From Saprospiraceae bacterium (GTDB lineage Bacteria; Bacteroidota; Bacteroidia; Chitinophagales; Saprospiraceae), in the NCBI GenBank assembly GCA_020630955.1, contig JAHDIE010000013.1, positions 1 to 64,000 on the forward strand: 64,000 nt of DNA, given 5' to 3'. The translations under genes were made by a program, and so were the position numbers. The notes under the pieces were generated by a model. That model saw only the letters and a program-made list of their open reading frames with translations. It was not told the DNA's origin and did not search any database. Positions 1-10,288 of this stretch are shown here, one piece after another; positions within the stretch are counted from its first letter, which is position 1, and each line of letters begins with the position of its first letter.

Positions 1-26
1 CTGTTTTCATTACTTACGGTAAGGCA

Positions 27-64
27 TAAAAAATAAAAAAAGCAGATGCGTTACCACATCTGCT
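27..64 (-). terminator. Rho-independent terminator of the giant repeat protein gene
   Basis: Stem AGCAGATG/CATCTGCT (41-64) followed on the minus strand by a T-rich tract; lies ~70 nt past the stop of the minus-strand ORF ending at 132. Confidence 0.8.
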
Positions 65-131
65 CCATATGAATCAAAACTCCTGGATCTTTAGAGATTC
101 CTCACTAAAATCTAAGATCTGGGATTTAGTC

Positions 132-3100
132 TTAATTAATTTTTATAAATCGTTGGGTTTGAGAAAATCCTTTTGAATAAACCTCTAGAATGTAGGCCCC
201 TTCGTTGAGTTGCTTAATATCAATTCTAGGTTCTTCGCCAAACTCAAGATCAAACGATTGAGCAATTACTAATTTTCCAAAACTATTATAAACTCTTGCA
301 TTGATTTTTGATGCTGGTGCTTCGTTAAACTCTAGGCTTATCTCATCAACACCAGGGTTAGGATACAAGGAATATTTTGTTTCTATAGGTGATGGATCAG
401 TGAAAGAATTTTCTGTACAAACCGTTGGAGAATCTTCAGACCAATCAAACGAACTATTTCCAATTCCATCGTACTCAATACTATTTGTAATACTAAAGGA
501 CGGGACAAAATCTCCAGTTGTCCATATTCCTGCATCGACGGCAACAGAAGATCTCATATGACCTGAGGTTCCCCACTCAACATAATCAATAATGAAGTTA
601 CTGTTGTTAAAATCATTCATATCTATAACCTGATCATTATATAAGGCTATTTCTCCATTGTTTGGAGATAGTGTTGCATTGAATTCTACTACTAAAATTT
701 CCCCCGGATCTAGAATATAATCTACAGCACTGCAATCAAGAACAAGATTGGCAAGTTGACCGTAGGCAGGAAACTGACATAACCAATAACTAGAAACATC
801 GATACTTTGATCGCTTAGATTCTTAAGCTCTACTTGGTTTTCATCTGGAAAAATCTCATTTATGACAATACTATCATTAGACATCAAAACACAATCTTCT
901 TTAATTACCTGCACACTGTTTGAAAAACTATAACAGCCTGTAAGGTCTGAAATATTTGAACTTATATTCAAACCTAGCAACCCATCTTCATAGGTAATAT
1001 TATAAACAAGACAAGTTCCTAAATCAGAATCATCGAAATCATAGGTATCAATGTCAACTGGTAAGTCTAAAATTACTCCAGTAAGATCAGTAATGACCCA
1101 CCCATGATTGACTCCAACAGTGTCTACCAATGTAAGACCTAATAACAAATCAGGTAATCCATCCTTACAGAATGAATATGTAGTTGGAGATAAACTTCCA
1201 CCCAAAGGTTCAATTTTTGTAACGGCAATATTGTTGACTGAAATAGAATAACATCCATCTAAGTCCATGACGCTTTCACCAACAAATAATCCATCCAATC
1301 CATCTTCATAAGAAATGTGCCAAACAAAACATGTGCCTGGGCCTTGGTTATTGAAATTATAATTTAATATATCAGCAGGTACACCAAGAATTTCTCCAGA
1401 AGCATTGGTGATTAACCAACTTGAATTAGCACCTACATTTCCTGAAACACTTACATCAGTAACAAAGTCATCAACATTATCAATACAAAATTCAAATGAG
1501 TCACCACTCACTGTTCCTCCATTTGGTTCTGTTTTATTGACTGTGATAGGATCTGAAAGTGAAAAACAACCTTGCAGATTATCAATATTTCCATTAATCA
1601 CCAATCCTGTAATTCCTGTTTCAAAGGTTAAGTTATACACAAAGCAGGTGCCACCTCCTGTCTGGTCAAAATCTACCTCACCTAGACTTTCAACTAGATG
1701 GGTAATTACACCTTCACTATCCGTTACAACCCATGTAAGATTCGGACCTATAAAATCAGTTAATGAAATTCCAGTCAAATTATCAGCCACTCCATCTATG
1801 CAGAAGTTAAAAGGGCCCCCTGTCAATATTCCTCCTGAAATTTCATTTCTAGTGACCACAATATTATCAGTAAGATCAAAACAGCCATCAAGATTGGTAA
1901 GCATACTATCTACCTCTAATCCTTCAAGACCATCATTGTATGTTATACTATATATCAAACAAATACCCGCTCCTGCTTCATCAAAGTTTACATTTTCTAA
2001 AGTGTCAGGAACTCCAAGTATTACCCCAGCATTATCTGTAATAACCCAAGAAGTATTTGCGCCTGAATTTCCTGTCAAGTTAATACCTGTAACCATATCA
2101 GGGGTTCCTTCAACACAGAATTCAAAAGGACCACCAGTAAGCACTCCTGCTTCAGGGGTACTTCTGTTAACTTCTACAGAATTAGACAATCCAAATGCAC
2201 CCATCAGTTCAGAAATATTCGCTCCAACAGTTAAGCCTGTTAATGGTGGATCATAGGAAATTGAATAAATGTAGCATAAGCCAACTCCAGCTGCATTAAA
2301 ATCTACGGTTTGAATGCTTGTTGGCAATTCTAATATTTCTCCATTTGGATCTGTAACGATCCAAGTTGTGATACTTCCAGTATTCTCTGTTACTTCTAAG
2401 CCTGAAACGAAGTCTGACTCATCATCTATACAGAAGTTAAATGGTCCACCCGTTAAGGTTCCACCCATGGAAGCCATTTTAGTAACAGAAATTGAATTTG
2501 AAATGGCAAAACAACCTTCTATATCATCAAGGTTATTTCCTTCAATAAATCCTGAGATTCCATCTAAAAATCCAATATGGTAAATCAAGCATTCTCCAAC
2601 TTCTTGTGAGTCAAAATTTACATTTTCTATATCATCAGTAATGATATTTATAATACCCATCGGTGAAGCAACAATCCATTGTTCGTTTGGTGCCGAACCT
2701 CCAGTTACAGTAATTCCTGAGACATTGTCTTCAATTCCATCAATAGTGAATGAAAACGGTCCCCCTTCTAAAACTGCTGCCATTGGTTCAGACCTTGAAA
2801 CCATTATGCTATTTGAAAGATCATAACAACCCGCTAAGTCAGAAATGTTCCCTTGCTCCACCAATCCAGACAAGCCATCTTGGTAGGATATATTATAGAT
2901 GAAACAAATTCCTGAGCCTGCTAAATTAAAATCAACATTCGTGATGGTATCAGGCACACCTAAGATTAACCCTTCCTCATCCGTAATTAGCCATGAATTA
3001 TTATCTCCAGTTGCCCCTCCCAAGGTAATGTTGGACACCGTATCAATAGTCATATCTATGCAGAAATTAAAAGGACCTCCTTCTAGCGTACCCCCTGATA

Positions 3101-6100
3101 TTTGAGATCTTGTAACTTCTATGCTGTTTGACAAATTAAAACAGCCTTCAATAATGTTTAGTGGACTATCGTTGATCAATCCATTTATACCGTCTTCGTA
3201 AGTAATACTCCAAATCAAACAAGTACCAGGAAGAGCAAGGTTAAAGTCGATGTTTTGAATAGAATCTGTTACAGTAATGATGTTCTCGTTTTCATCTGTT
3301 ACAATCCATTGTGTATTGCTTCCCATGTTACCTGTAAGTACAAGATCGGTAATGAAATCTGATTCATCATCAATACAGAAACTATAGGGACCTCCTGAGA
3401 GCGTTCCTCCTGATGGCTGTGTTCTATTAACCACAATACTGTTGGAGAGCGCAAACGTTCCCATGATATCGGATAAGAAATTGCCTGTAGCGATTCCCAT
3501 CGTGTTATCTTCATAAGAAAGATGATAGATATAACATACACCGACACCTGCAGCATCAAAATCTACCATTTCAATATCAGCTGGTAAGCCTAGGATACTA
3601 TCCTGTGCATTCGTAATTACCCATTGTGAATTAGCGCCCATGGCTCCTGTAATAGTAATACCAGAAACCATATCCGCATTTCCATCTACACAAAAGTCAA
3701 ATGGTCCTCCTGCAAGAACTCCTCCTGCAGATGCTACCCGATTAACTGTAATGCTGTTTGAAGAAATTCCAAAGCATCCTATAAGATCTGAAATATTATT
3801 TCCAGCCACTAAGTTTTGAAGTCCATCTTCATATCCAATATACCATATCAAACATATGCCGGGGCCTGCCGCATCAAAATCCACTTCTTCGATATTTCCA
3901 GGAACTCCAATAATTTCTAGATTTTCATCAGTGATTATCCAAGAATAATTTGCTGCAGATGTATCTGAAACAATGATTCCTGAAACCATATCTGGTGTTC
4001 CATCAACTGTAAAATTGAAATCATCTGAACTTAGGCTTCCTCCTGAAGGTTGAGACCTAGTGACGACCAAACTATTAGAAAGAGCAAAGGTTCCTGTTAT
4101 GTCAGATAAAAAATTACCCGTTGAAATGCCCATTGCATTGTCTTCATAGGTTAGATGGTAGATATAACAAATACCTGCTCCTGCAGCATCAAAATCTACC
4201 ATCTCAATATCAGCTGGTAATCCCAATATACTATCTTGAGCGTTGGTTATGACCCATTGCATGTTTGCACCCATAGCTCCTGTCAATGTAATACCCGACA
4301 CCATATCAGCCACACCATCGACACAGAAATTGAAAGGTCCACCTTCCAGTACTCCACCTGCAGATGCAGTTCTTGTAACCGTTATACTATTAGAAGAAAT
4401 ATCAAAACAACCTTCTAAGTCGTTAATATTGTTTCCTAGTTCTAAATTTTGAAGTCCATCGCTATATCCTACATACCAAATCAAACAAATTCCAGGACCT
4501 GCAGTATCAAAATCTACATCCTCTATATTCGCTGGCAATCCTACAATCTCTAAATTTACATCGGTTACAATCCATGAATAATTGGCAGCTGAGGTATCAG
4601 AAACTACGATTCCAGAAACCATATCTGGAGTACCGTCAATAATAAAATCAAAGTCCTCTGAAGTAAGTGTTCCTCCTTCTGCAGAGGATCTCGTTACAGA
4701 TACACTATTTGAGATATCAAAACAACCTTGGAGATCTGAAATATTGTTCCCAGCATTTAATCCTAGAATTCCATCTTCATAACTAAGGTTCCATATCAAA
4801 CAAATGCCTGGAGTAGCTCCATCAAAATTGATGGTATCAACTTGATTGGTCGTTTCTAAAATATTACTGTCTGCATCCGTTATTAAGTATATTTTATTTG
4901 AACCTACTTCATCAGCCAAGTTAAGGTCATTAGCAAAATCGGATATTCCATCCAAACAGAAGTCGTAAGGTCCTCCAGTTAAGGTACCTCCTTCCACTGC
5001 AGTTCTTGATACAACAATACTATCGGAGATAGCAAAACAACCTTGAAGATCATCTACCATATTATTAACTTCTAAACCTACAATGTCACTGCCATATGAA
5101 ATATTCCAAATAAGACATACGCCAGCGCCAGCTCCATTAAAATCAATCGTATCTATTTCGTTTGTGACCCCTAGTATCTCTCCCATTGTATCTGTAATCA
5201 TCCAAGAAGAATTTACTCCAGCGTTACCAGCAACAGATACATCAGAAACCATATCTGGTTCGCCATCAATACAAAATTCAAATGGCCCTCCAGTCAATGT
5301 ACCTCCCATTGGGTTGGTACGATTAACCGAGATACTGTTAGAAAAACCAAAGCACCCTTCAAGGTTTTCAATATTGCCTTCTTCAACAAGGCCTGTCAAG
5401 CCATCTTGGTAGCTTATGTTATAGATCAAACAAACTCCTCCTCCAGCAGCATTGAAGTTAACTTCGGTAATATCTGCAGGTATGCCTAAAATGTTTCCTT
5501 CCTCATCTGTAATTAACCATGAACTATTTGTACCTGTATTATTTTCTAACACGATATCAGTAATAAAATCACTTTGGCCATCAATACAAAAATCATAAGG
5601 ACCACCTGTAAGCATACCTCCATTTGGGGTAGATCTTATGACTACAATACTATCTGAAATACCAAAACAACCTGAAAGATCAGACACATTTTCATTCAAA
5701 GACAAACCATCGACCTGTCCTGTCTGAGAAATGTTCCAAATAAGACACAGTCCAACTCCAGCAGCATCAAAATCTACTTCCTCAATGTCAGCAGGCAAAC
5801 CAAGAATAACTCCTTGTTCATCTGTAACGATCCAAGCATTTTCTTCTCCAGTTGCGTTGCTTAAAGTAATTCCCGATACATGATCTGCGACACCATCAAC
5901 ACAAAACTCAAAAGGACCTCCTTCTAGATTTCCTCCTGCTGGTTGTATTCTTTCTATTTGTATACTATTTGAAATGCCAAAGCATCCTGAAAGATCAGAA
6001 ATAGTATTATCGATCTCTAAACCTCCCAAAGAATCAAGGTATGATATGCCCCAAAGAAAACAAACTCCAGGACCTGCATCATTAAAATTAACCGATGTAG

Positions 6101-7598
6101 GATCATCAGGTATACCCAATATATTTAATTGCACATCAGTAATTACCCATGCTATTTCTAAATCATCTTCTATTTCCGTTAAGTTAATATCACTTATAAA
6201 ATCATCGACATCATCTACACAAAAATTAAATGGCCCTCCGACCAAAGTTCCTCCATCCAATATCCTTCTATTCACCAGCACTCCTGATGAAATATCAAAA
6301 CATCCCTCTAGATCTTCAATATCGGAATCAATAGCCAAACCAGTAAGCTCTTCATAACTTACATTATAGATAAAGCAATCACCGACACCTGCTGCATCAA
6401 AATCTACTTCCTCAATATTTTCAGGTAAGCCAAGAATGATTCCTGTAGGATCTGTTACGACCCATTGCATATTTGTGCCAGAATTTCCGGTAAGTGTCAA
6501 CCCTGAAACAAAATCTGAGCTTCCATCTACACAAAAACTAAAAGGACCTCCATCTAACATCCCTCCAACAGGGTTTATTCCTGTTACAGTAATTGAATTT
6601 GAAAGTGAATATACTCCTTGAAGGTCCCCAATATTTAAACCAAGAGTTAGACCAGCCAAGCCATTTTGGTATGAAATATTTTGAACAAACAAGGTTCCAC
6701 CAAGAGCAGCAAAATTCAATTCTTCAATATTGTCTGGTAGTGCAATGATCTCACCATCACCGTTAGTAACTACCCAATCTTGATTTTGACCAGTGGCAAA
6801 GAAAATTCCAATAGCAGGCAAAAAATATGATCCCGCTTCTATACAATAATTAAAAGGACCTCCTGTTATTTCACCACCATTTGTAATATTTTGATCAAGA
6901 CATATCGCAGTGATTTCTATATCTTCTACATCCCAAACATGCTGGATAGCTCCAATACCAATTGGACAATATGCCAGTAACTCGAAATTAAAAACAGTTG
7001 GTATTCCTACAGTAAATTCAGAACCTGCAAAAGTAAAACTTTCTAAAGACCACTCTTGAGTTGTTTGAATATCCTCTTGCTGATAGATAACCTCACCTTC
7101 TTTTAATACCCTTAAGGCATATCGGGTCGGATAATCATTTACGGAAGTAAAACCATCATTCCATGAAAATAGCTCCGGAGCCATCTCTTGAAAATTAAGT
7201 TCACTTAATTGAACAAATTTGTTCCCTGTTGGATTTAATTCAATATCAAAACGAATGGATTGTTCGCTGCCAGCTTGATAAAGACAATCTTCACTTGCTG
7301 ATACACACATGGCATTGGTTCCATTAAGTCCAGCAGTACACGAATGCCCATTTTCTTCTGGGATTAATCGGTAAAGGTGCCCACCTACAGCAGACATTGT
7401 AATTTCATTTGTATTTATGGCTGTTCCAATAAATTCTGAAAAGTCATTATTGTCATCAGTGGGTAACCAAGCATTACAAGAATCCAAGTCAAACTTAAAA
7501 GTTGCCGGATCACCAGTCAATGCAGAAGCTGTTAGTGAGTGTACCATGACGAGGAAAAGACATAGCGCCAAAGTCCATCTAATTAGTGATTGATTCAT
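132..7598 (-). CDS. Giant secreted repeat protein: N-terminal signal peptide, 19 x ~105-aa repeats, lamin-tail-like domain, T9SS type A C-terminal sorting domain
   Basis: ORF 132..7649; start probably at 7598 (MNQSLIRWTLALCLFLVMVHSLTASA signal peptide). Repeats GGxLxGGPFxFCxDG...WVITDxxGxILGLP...VDFDxAGxGxCLIYNISYEDGL...NISDLxGCFxLSNSIxVxR; LTD-like 'IVINEIFPDENQVELKNLSDQSIDVSSYWLCQ'; C-term 'YSLYPNPGVDEISLEF...YILEVYSKGFSQTQRFIKIN'. Confidence 0.92.
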   Translation of the reverse strand: MNQSLIRWTLALCLFLVMVHSLTASALTGDPATFKFDLDSCNAWLPTDDNNDFSEFIGTAINTNEITMSAVGGHLYRLIPEENGHSCTAGLNGTNAMCVSASEDCLYQAGSEQSIRFDIELNPTGNKFVQLSELNFQEMAPELFSWNDGFTSVNDYPTRYALRVLKEGEVIYQQEDIQTTQEWSLESFTFAGSEFTVGIPTVFNFELLAYCPIGIGAIQHVWDVEDIEITAICLDQNITNGGEITGGPFNYCIEAGSYFLPAIGIFFATGQNQDWVVTNGDGEIIALPDNIEELNFAALGGTLFVQNISYQNGLAGLTLGLNIGDLQGVYSLSNSITVTGINPVGGMLDGGPFSFCVDGSSDFVSGLTLTGNSGTNMQWVVTDPTGIILGLPENIEEVDFDAAGVGDCFIYNVSYEELTGLAIDSDIEDLEGCFDISSGVLVNRRILDGGTLVGGPFNFCVDDVDDFISDINLTEIEDDLEIAWVITDVQLNILGIPDDPTSVNFNDAGPGVCFLWGISYLDSLGGLEIDNTISDLSGCFGISNSIQIERIQPAGGNLEGGPFEFCVDGVADHVSGITLSNATGEENAWIVTDEQGVILGLPADIEEVDFDAAGVGLCLIWNISQTGQVDGLSLNENVSDLSGCFGISDSIVVIRSTPNGGMLTGGPYDFCIDGQSDFITDIVLENNTGTNSSWLITDEEGNILGIPADITEVNFNAAGGGVCLIYNISYQDGLTGLVEEGNIENLEGCFGFSNSISVNRTNPMGGTLTGGPFEFCIDGEPDMVSDVSVAGNAGVNSSWMITDTMGEILGVTNEIDTIDFNGAGAGVCLIWNISYGSDIVGLEVNNMVDDLQGCFAISDSIVVSRTAVEGGTLTGGPYDFCLDGISDFANDLNLADEVGSNKIYLITDADSNILETTNQVDTINFDGATPGICLIWNLSYEDGILGLNAGNNISDLQGCFDISNSVSVTRSSAEGGTLTSEDFDFIIDGTPDMVSGIVVSDTSAANYSWIVTDVNLEIVGLPANIEDVDFDTAGPGICLIWYVGYSDGLQNLELGNNINDLEGCFDISSNSITVTRTASAGGVLEGGPFNFCVDGVADMVSGITLTGAMGANMQWVITNAQDSILGLPADIEMVDFDAAGAGICYIYHLTYEDNAMGISTGNFLSDITGTFALSNSLVVTRSQPSGGSLSSDDFNFTVDGTPDMVSGIIVSDTSAANYSWIITDENLEIIGVPGNIEEVDFDAAGPGICLIWYIGYEDGLQNLVAGNNISDLIGCFGISSNSITVNRVASAGGVLAGGPFDFCVDGNADMVSGITITGAMGANSQWVITNAQDSILGLPADIEMVDFDAAGVGVCYIYHLSYEDNTMGIATGNFLSDIMGTFALSNSIVVNRTQPSGGTLSGGPYSFCIDDESDFITDLVLTGNMGSNTQWIVTDENENIITVTDSIQNIDFNLALPGTCLIWSITYEDGINGLINDSPLNIIEGCFNLSNSIEVTRSQISGGTLEGGPFNFCIDMTIDTVSNITLGGATGDNNSWLITDEEGLILGVPDTITNVDFNLAGSGICFIYNISYQDGLSGLVEQGNISDLAGCYDLSNSIMVSRSEPMAAVLEGGPFSFTIDGIEDNVSGITVTGGSAPNEQWIVASPMGIINIITDDIENVNFDSQEVGECLIYHIGFLDGISGFIEGNNLDDIEGCFAISNSISVTKMASMGGTLTGGPFNFCIDDESDFVSGLEVTENTGSITTWIVTDPNGEILELPTSIQTVDFNAAGVGLCYIYSISYDPPLTGLTVGANISELMGAFGLSNSVEVNRSTPEAGVLTGGPFEFCVEGTPDMVTGINLTGNSGANTSWVITDNAGVILGVPDTLENVNFDEAGAGICLIYSITYNDGLEGLEVDSMLTNLDGCFDLTDNIVVTRNEISGGILTGGPFNFCIDGVADNLTGISLTDFIGPNLTWVVTDSEGVITHLVESLGEVDFDQTGGGTCFVYNLTFETGITGLVINGNIDNLQGCFSLSDPITVNKTEPNGGTVSGDSFEFCIDNVDDFVTDVSVSGNVGANSSWLITNASGEILGVPADILNYNFNNQGPGTCFVWHISYEDGLDGLFVGESVMDLDGCYSISVNNIAVTKIEPLGGSLSPTTYSFCKDGLPDLLLGLTLVDTVGVNHGWVITDLTGVILDLPVDIDTYDFDDSDLGTCLVYNITYEDGLLGLNISSNISDLTGCYSFSNSVQVIKEDCVLMSNDSIVINEIFPDENQVELKNLSDQSIDVSSYWLCQFPAYGQLANLVLDCSAVDYILDPGEILVVEFNATLSPNNGEIALYNDQVIDMNDFNNSNFIIDYVEWGTSGHMRSSVAVDAGIWTTGDFVPSFSITNSIEYDGIGNSSFDWSEDSPTVCTENSFTDPSPIETKYSLYPNPGVDEISLEFNEAPASKINARVYNSFGKLVIAQSFDLEFGEEPRIDIKQLNEGAYILEVYSKGFSQTQRFIKIN
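890..6885 (-). repeat. 19 tandem ~315-bp coding repeats (~105 aa each)
   Basis: 19 successive GGxLxGGPFxFC-type unit starts counted in the translation; units 8+9 and 10+11 form a higher-order dimer duplication. Confidence 0.9.
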
Positions 7599-7865
7599 AA
7601 TAGTGAGTAATTTTCTTGAATCTAAATTATAAATGGATCCTATCGTCAAAGGAGATTTGTGTCAATATACAATAGATTTAATAACTAGACGACAAAAAAT
7701 TAGACTTATTGATAGAAAAAAATTAGCAGAAAATATTATATACGTTTTTTATCAATTTGTCCTCTACCCTTTTATTATTGTATACTACTTGTTTACCCTT
7801 AAGAGAAAATACCCACTTATCTAGTGTATAAGTTTTGTTTATTTTCTTCATATACTATTAGATCA

Positions 7866-9143
7866 ATGTTTGTTTCTTTCAAAGAGGATTTTTTACATTA
7901 TATCTGGAGGTTTCAAAAATATAATCATCATGATTTGAATACAACAACTGGTAATAATATTACTATTATTCATCCTGGATATCACAATGATAATGCTGGA
8001 CCTGATTTTTTAAATGCTAGAATTAAAATTGATGAAAATCTTTGGGCAGGTCATGTTGAAATTCATAAACATAGTTCAGAATGGAAACAACATAATCACC
8101 ATTTAGATCCAGCCTATGATAATGTAATTTTACATGTTGTATATCAAGATGACAAACCAGTAACTTATCGCAACAAAAAAAGAATACCTACCTTGGTACT
8201 AAATCATCGTATCCATATAAATAAGATCAACAAGTATCAAAAATTGATATTTAACCCAAATTGGATTCCTTGCGCCTCAAAAATTAATGCTGTAGATCAA
8301 ATTATTAAATCATTCTGGCTTACTAGAATGACAACCGAAAGACTAGAAGAAAAAACAAAACGAATTCTGCCAAACTTAAGCTTATTACAAAATGATTGGG
8401 ACCGACTAACTTACTACCTGATTGCTCAATACTTTGGCTTAAAAGTAAATGGTGATGCCTTTCGAAGATTGTTTGAGTCCATACCTTTTGAGGTCATTTT
8501 AAAAAACAGAGATAATCTTAAAACCTTAGAAGCAATCCTTTTAGGTCATGCAAACCTCCTACTTGATGGAAAAGATCAATATAGTATTGATCTACAAATG
8601 GAATATAATTTTCAGGCTAAAAAGCATGGTCTTTATCACATGTTAAAACATGAGTGGAAGTTTTCAAGAATGCGTCCAAGTAATTTCCCTGGACTGAGAA
8701 TCGCTCAGCTAGCACAATTAATACATCGAGAAGGACGAATTTTCCAAAAAATTCTAGAAACTTCAACACTTGACGAATTGAGAAGTTTGTTCTCTTCTAC
8801 TGCATCCGAATATTGGAATCAACATTATAGAATAGGAAAACTAAGCAATCCTAGCCCTAAAAAAATTGGTGCAAAAACATTAGATATTCTTATTATCAAT
8901 GTAGCTGTTCCTTTGATCTTTAGCTACGGAATTAAAACATGTAATTCATTTTACAAAGAAAAAGCAATTAAGTTTCTTGAATTAATCCCAGCTGAAGAAA
9001 ACAAAATAATCACAAAATGGAAGCAAGCTGAAATACCCATTAAAAATGCCGCTAACACGCAAGCATTACTCTACTTGAAAAAAAGTTATTGTGATAACTT
9101 TAAGTGTCTGAACTGTGCCATAGGAGCAAAGATCATGTCATAA
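7866..9143 (+). CDS. DUF2851 family protein
   Basis: ORF 7824..9143; 'EDFLHYIWRFQKYN...HPGYHNDNAGPDFLNARIKIDENLWAGHVEIHKHSSEWKQHNHHLDPAYDNVILHVVYQDD' is DUF2851-like; ATG at 7866 is a better start than GTG 7824. Confidence 0.85.
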   Translation: MFVSFKEDFLHYIWRFQKYNHHDLNTTTGNNITIIHPGYHNDNAGPDFLNARIKIDENLWAGHVEIHKHSSEWKQHNHHLDPAYDNVILHVVYQDDKPVTYRNKKRIPTLVLNHRIHINKINKYQKLIFNPNWIPCASKINAVDQIIKSFWLTRMTTERLEEKTKRILPNLSLLQNDWDRLTYYLIAQYFGLKVNGDAFRRLFESIPFEVILKNRDNLKTLEAILLGHANLLLDGKDQYSIDLQMEYNFQAKKHGLYHMLKHEWKFSRMRPSNFPGLRIAQLAQLIHREGRIFQKILETSTLDELRSLFSSTASEYWNQHYRIGKLSNPSPKKIGAKTLDILIINVAVPLIFSYGIKTCNSFYKEKAIKFLELIPAEENKIITKWKQAEIPIKNAANTQALLYLKKSYCDNFKCLNCAIGAKIMS

Positions 9144-9226
9144 AATCCCACGCAGCAGGATTGGTACAATATATTCATCGAAACAACTATGCTTTCAATT
9201 CGTTTATCTAATTTGCAATCCAATAT

Positions 9227-10288
9227 ATGCATCTACTAGGTCGAATATTATTGTCCCCATTTACGCTTTTATACAGCATAGGGGTAGGTCTAAGAAATAT
9301 CTTTTATGATTCTGGGCTTTTAAAATCAACCGCTTTTAACGTGCCAGTTATCAGTGTTGGAAACCTTTCAGTGGGTGGAGCTGGCAAAACTCCTCATGTT
9401 GAGTACCTTATCATGCTTCTTCAGAATTACCTAAATGTATCTGTACTGAGCCGAGGATATAAAAGGAAGAGCAAAGGATTCAGATGGGTTCACGAAAATG
9501 ATTCTGTGACTCAAACCGGTGATGAGCCATTACAGTTTAAACGAAAGTTTCCTGAGAGCTCAGTTGCTGTTTGCGAAAGCAGAAACATTGGTATCCCTAT
9601 GATGTTACAGGCAAAACCAAATATTCAAACCATCCTACTCGATGATGCATTTCAACATCGGTCAGTTGTTGCTGGCCTTAATATATTATTGACAACTTTT
9701 GAAACTCCGTATACACGCGATTACCTTCTGCCTTCGGGAAGGTTACGAGAATTTAGATCATCGGCCTCTAGAGCAGACATCATCATTGTAACAAAATGTC
9801 CTCAAGATCTTAATGAACAAACAATGGCTAAATATCGCTCAGAATTAAAACCCGAAAAATATCAAAAATTATTCTTCAGTAGTTATGAGTATTCAGATCC
9901 TTACTACATGTACAATCCAAGTATTCGCAAAAAATTGACAAGAGACACAAAGGTGATTCTTTTATCCGCTATCGCAAATGTCGAATACCTTTTAGATTAC
10001 CTTGATGTTAATTCTGACATTGTACAATTGCTCAAATATGAGGATCACCATTATTTCAAAGAAGAAGAAATAATTTTATTAGAAAAGATCATAAAGGAAA
10101 TAAATGACCCCAATACCATCGTTATAACTACAGAAAAGGATGCCATGCGTCTTGATCTCCATAGAGACAGGATCTTGCAAAGCAAACTTCCAATTTTTGC
10201 CCTTCCCATTAAAGTTAAAATTCACCCTGAGAACGAAAACGACTTTGATAAGTCTGTAAAAGACTTTTTACTCAACTTTACTTCCTAA
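9227..10288 (+). CDS. lpxK: Tetraacyldisaccharide 4'-kinase
   Basis: 'VPVISVGNLSVGGAGKTPHVEYLI' Walker-type motif, 'ILLDDAFQHR', 'LLPSGRLRE' are LpxK hallmarks. Confidence 0.95.
   Translation: MHLLGRILLSPFTLLYSIGVGLRNIFYDSGLLKSTAFNVPVISVGNLSVGGAGKTPHVEYLIMLLQNYLNVSVLSRGYKRKSKGFRWVHENDSVTQTGDEPLQFKRKFPESSVAVCESRNIGIPMMLQAKPNIQTILLDDAFQHRSVVAGLNILLTTFETPYTRDYLLPSGRLREFRSSASRADIIIVTKCPQDLNEQTMAKYRSELKPEKYQKLFFSSYEYSDPYYMYNPSIRKKLTRDTKVILLSAIANVEYLLDYLDVNSDIVQLLKYEDHHYFKEEEIILLEKIIKEINDPNTIVITTEKDAMRLDLHRDRILQSKLPIFALPIKVKIHPENENDFDKSVKDFLLNFTS

Noticed and set aside
1405-2256. 283-aa + strand ORF (and other + strand ORFs at 301-6621)
   Set aside because: Antisense to the 19-repeat gene; low-complexity P/S/T translation mirrors the repeat codons and recurs with the repeat period.
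890-6885. CRISPR-like or satellite repeat interpretation of the periodic DNA
   Set aside because: Period is ~315 bp, in frame, strongly protein-conserved with silent divergence; no short direct repeats with unique spacers.
7633-7824. 63-aa + strand ORF upstream of the DUF2851 gene
   Set aside because: AT-rich intergenic sequence, no recognisable features, no convincing start context.
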